Part shown: positions 4,860 through 5,070 of the stretch, in pieces
Layout of the letters: each line of letters starts with the position of its first letter
Position numbering within the stretch: the first letter of the stretch is position 1
NCBI GenBank assembly: GCA_003527145.1
Contig: DPSW01000079.1
Span: 1 to 5,070, forward strand
From: Clostridiaceae bacterium
GTDB taxonomy: Bacteria; Bacillota; Clostridia; Lutisporales; Lutisporaceae
Reading direction: 5' to 3'
DNA: 5,070 nt
Made by a program: the position numbers and the translations under genes
Notes under the pieces: model-generated
What the model saw: only the letters and a program-made list of their open reading frames with translations
Told to the model about the DNA's origin: nothing
Databases searched by the model: none

Positions 4860-5070
4860 CTATTGTTCAGTTTTCAGCTTCACTATCCCGATTTCAATTC
4901 TTCTGATGGTTTCATCCTTGCCCAATATATCAGCTATTTCATAGGCGCCTCCGGGAGTGAAGGACTTGCCGGATACGGCTGTTCTTATAGGCCATAGCAC
5001 CTGACCGTTTTTTACGCCCAATTCTTCTATGAGCTTGGTTATGCTGTCTCTGATATTATCCAGATTCCAG
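4860..5070 (-). CDS. gltX: Glutamyl-tRNA synthetase, C-terminal end (start outside window)
   Basis: The minus-strand frame runs in from the window edge and ends with TAG at 4862-4860, giving the last 69 residues of a class I aminoacyl-tRNA synthetase that charges tRNA with glutamate in the cytosol. The segment is the C-terminal anticodon-binding alpha-helical domain. It reads [22 protein letters not shown], then [19 protein letters not shown], then [20 protein letters not shown]. The [20 protein letters not shown] pattern is typical of GltX of Firmicutes (the equivalent in other bacteria reads Q.LR.ALTG...SP). The catalytic HIGH and KMSKS regions lie outside the window. It is convergent with all intact plus-strand genes and has its own terminator directly downstream. 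Confidence 0.92.
   Translation of the reverse strand, partial: WNLDNIRDSITKLIEELGVKNGQVLWPIRTAVSGKSFTPGGAYEIADILGKDETIRRIEIGIVKLKTEQ

Noticed and set aside
4803..4997. Plus-strand 64-codon frame over the gltX end
   Set aside because: It reads through the gltX terminator hairpin and antisense gltX; the minus-strand GltX match is unambiguous.

Overview
The window looks like a chromosomal segment of a low-GC Gram-positive anaerobe of the Clostridia type. The evidence is AT-rich intergenic DNA, strong AAGGAG/GGAGGTG ribosome binding sites, a clostridial-style CsoR-family repressor, a LysO-type exporter with a long inter-domain linker, and a clostridial-looking GltX C-terminus. This assignment is inferred from protein style and base composition; there is no direct taxonomic marker.

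Layout. (1) Positions 2-941 hold the C-terminal half of a MATE efflux pump, followed 31 nt later by a small CsoR/RcnR-family metal-sensing repressor with the Cys-His-Cys ligand set. A clean Rho-independent terminator follows at 999-1026. (2) Positions 942-1292 carry no gene, but contain a possible promoter and a palindromic dispersed repeat (GTCATTCTGAGCG...GAAGAATCT). (3) Positions 1293-2821 hold a VOC/glyoxalase-fold protein that lacks the usual metal ligands, a gap with an extended -10 promoter and a doubtful 31-codon ORF, and a complete LysO (DUF340) lysine-exporter-type membrane protein. (4) Positions 2893-3756 hold a 59-codon VOC remnant that keeps only the first and last parts of the fold, then an intact GyrI-like (SAV2435-type) protein. 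(5) Positions 3803-4800 are a gene-decay zone: a VanZ-family membrane protein broken by a one-base shift at an A8 run, the first ~18 codons of an unidentified (possibly GNAT) gene fused to the back end of an oppositely oriented hepT remnant with an in-frame stop, and a half copy of the dispersed repeat. (6) Positions 4815-5070 hold, on the minus strand, the C-terminus of glutamyl-tRNA synthetase and its strong terminator.

How the genes relate. The MATE and CsoR genes are probably one transcription unit. The other plus-strand genes are single accessory functions (export, small-molecule binding, envelope or drug tolerance) that do not form an evident pathway. All intact plus-strand genes point towards the convergent gltX, and the debris sits in the convergent space, where insertions and deletions are usually tolerated. 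I found no convincing undescribed system; the most informative features are the scars of gene loss.
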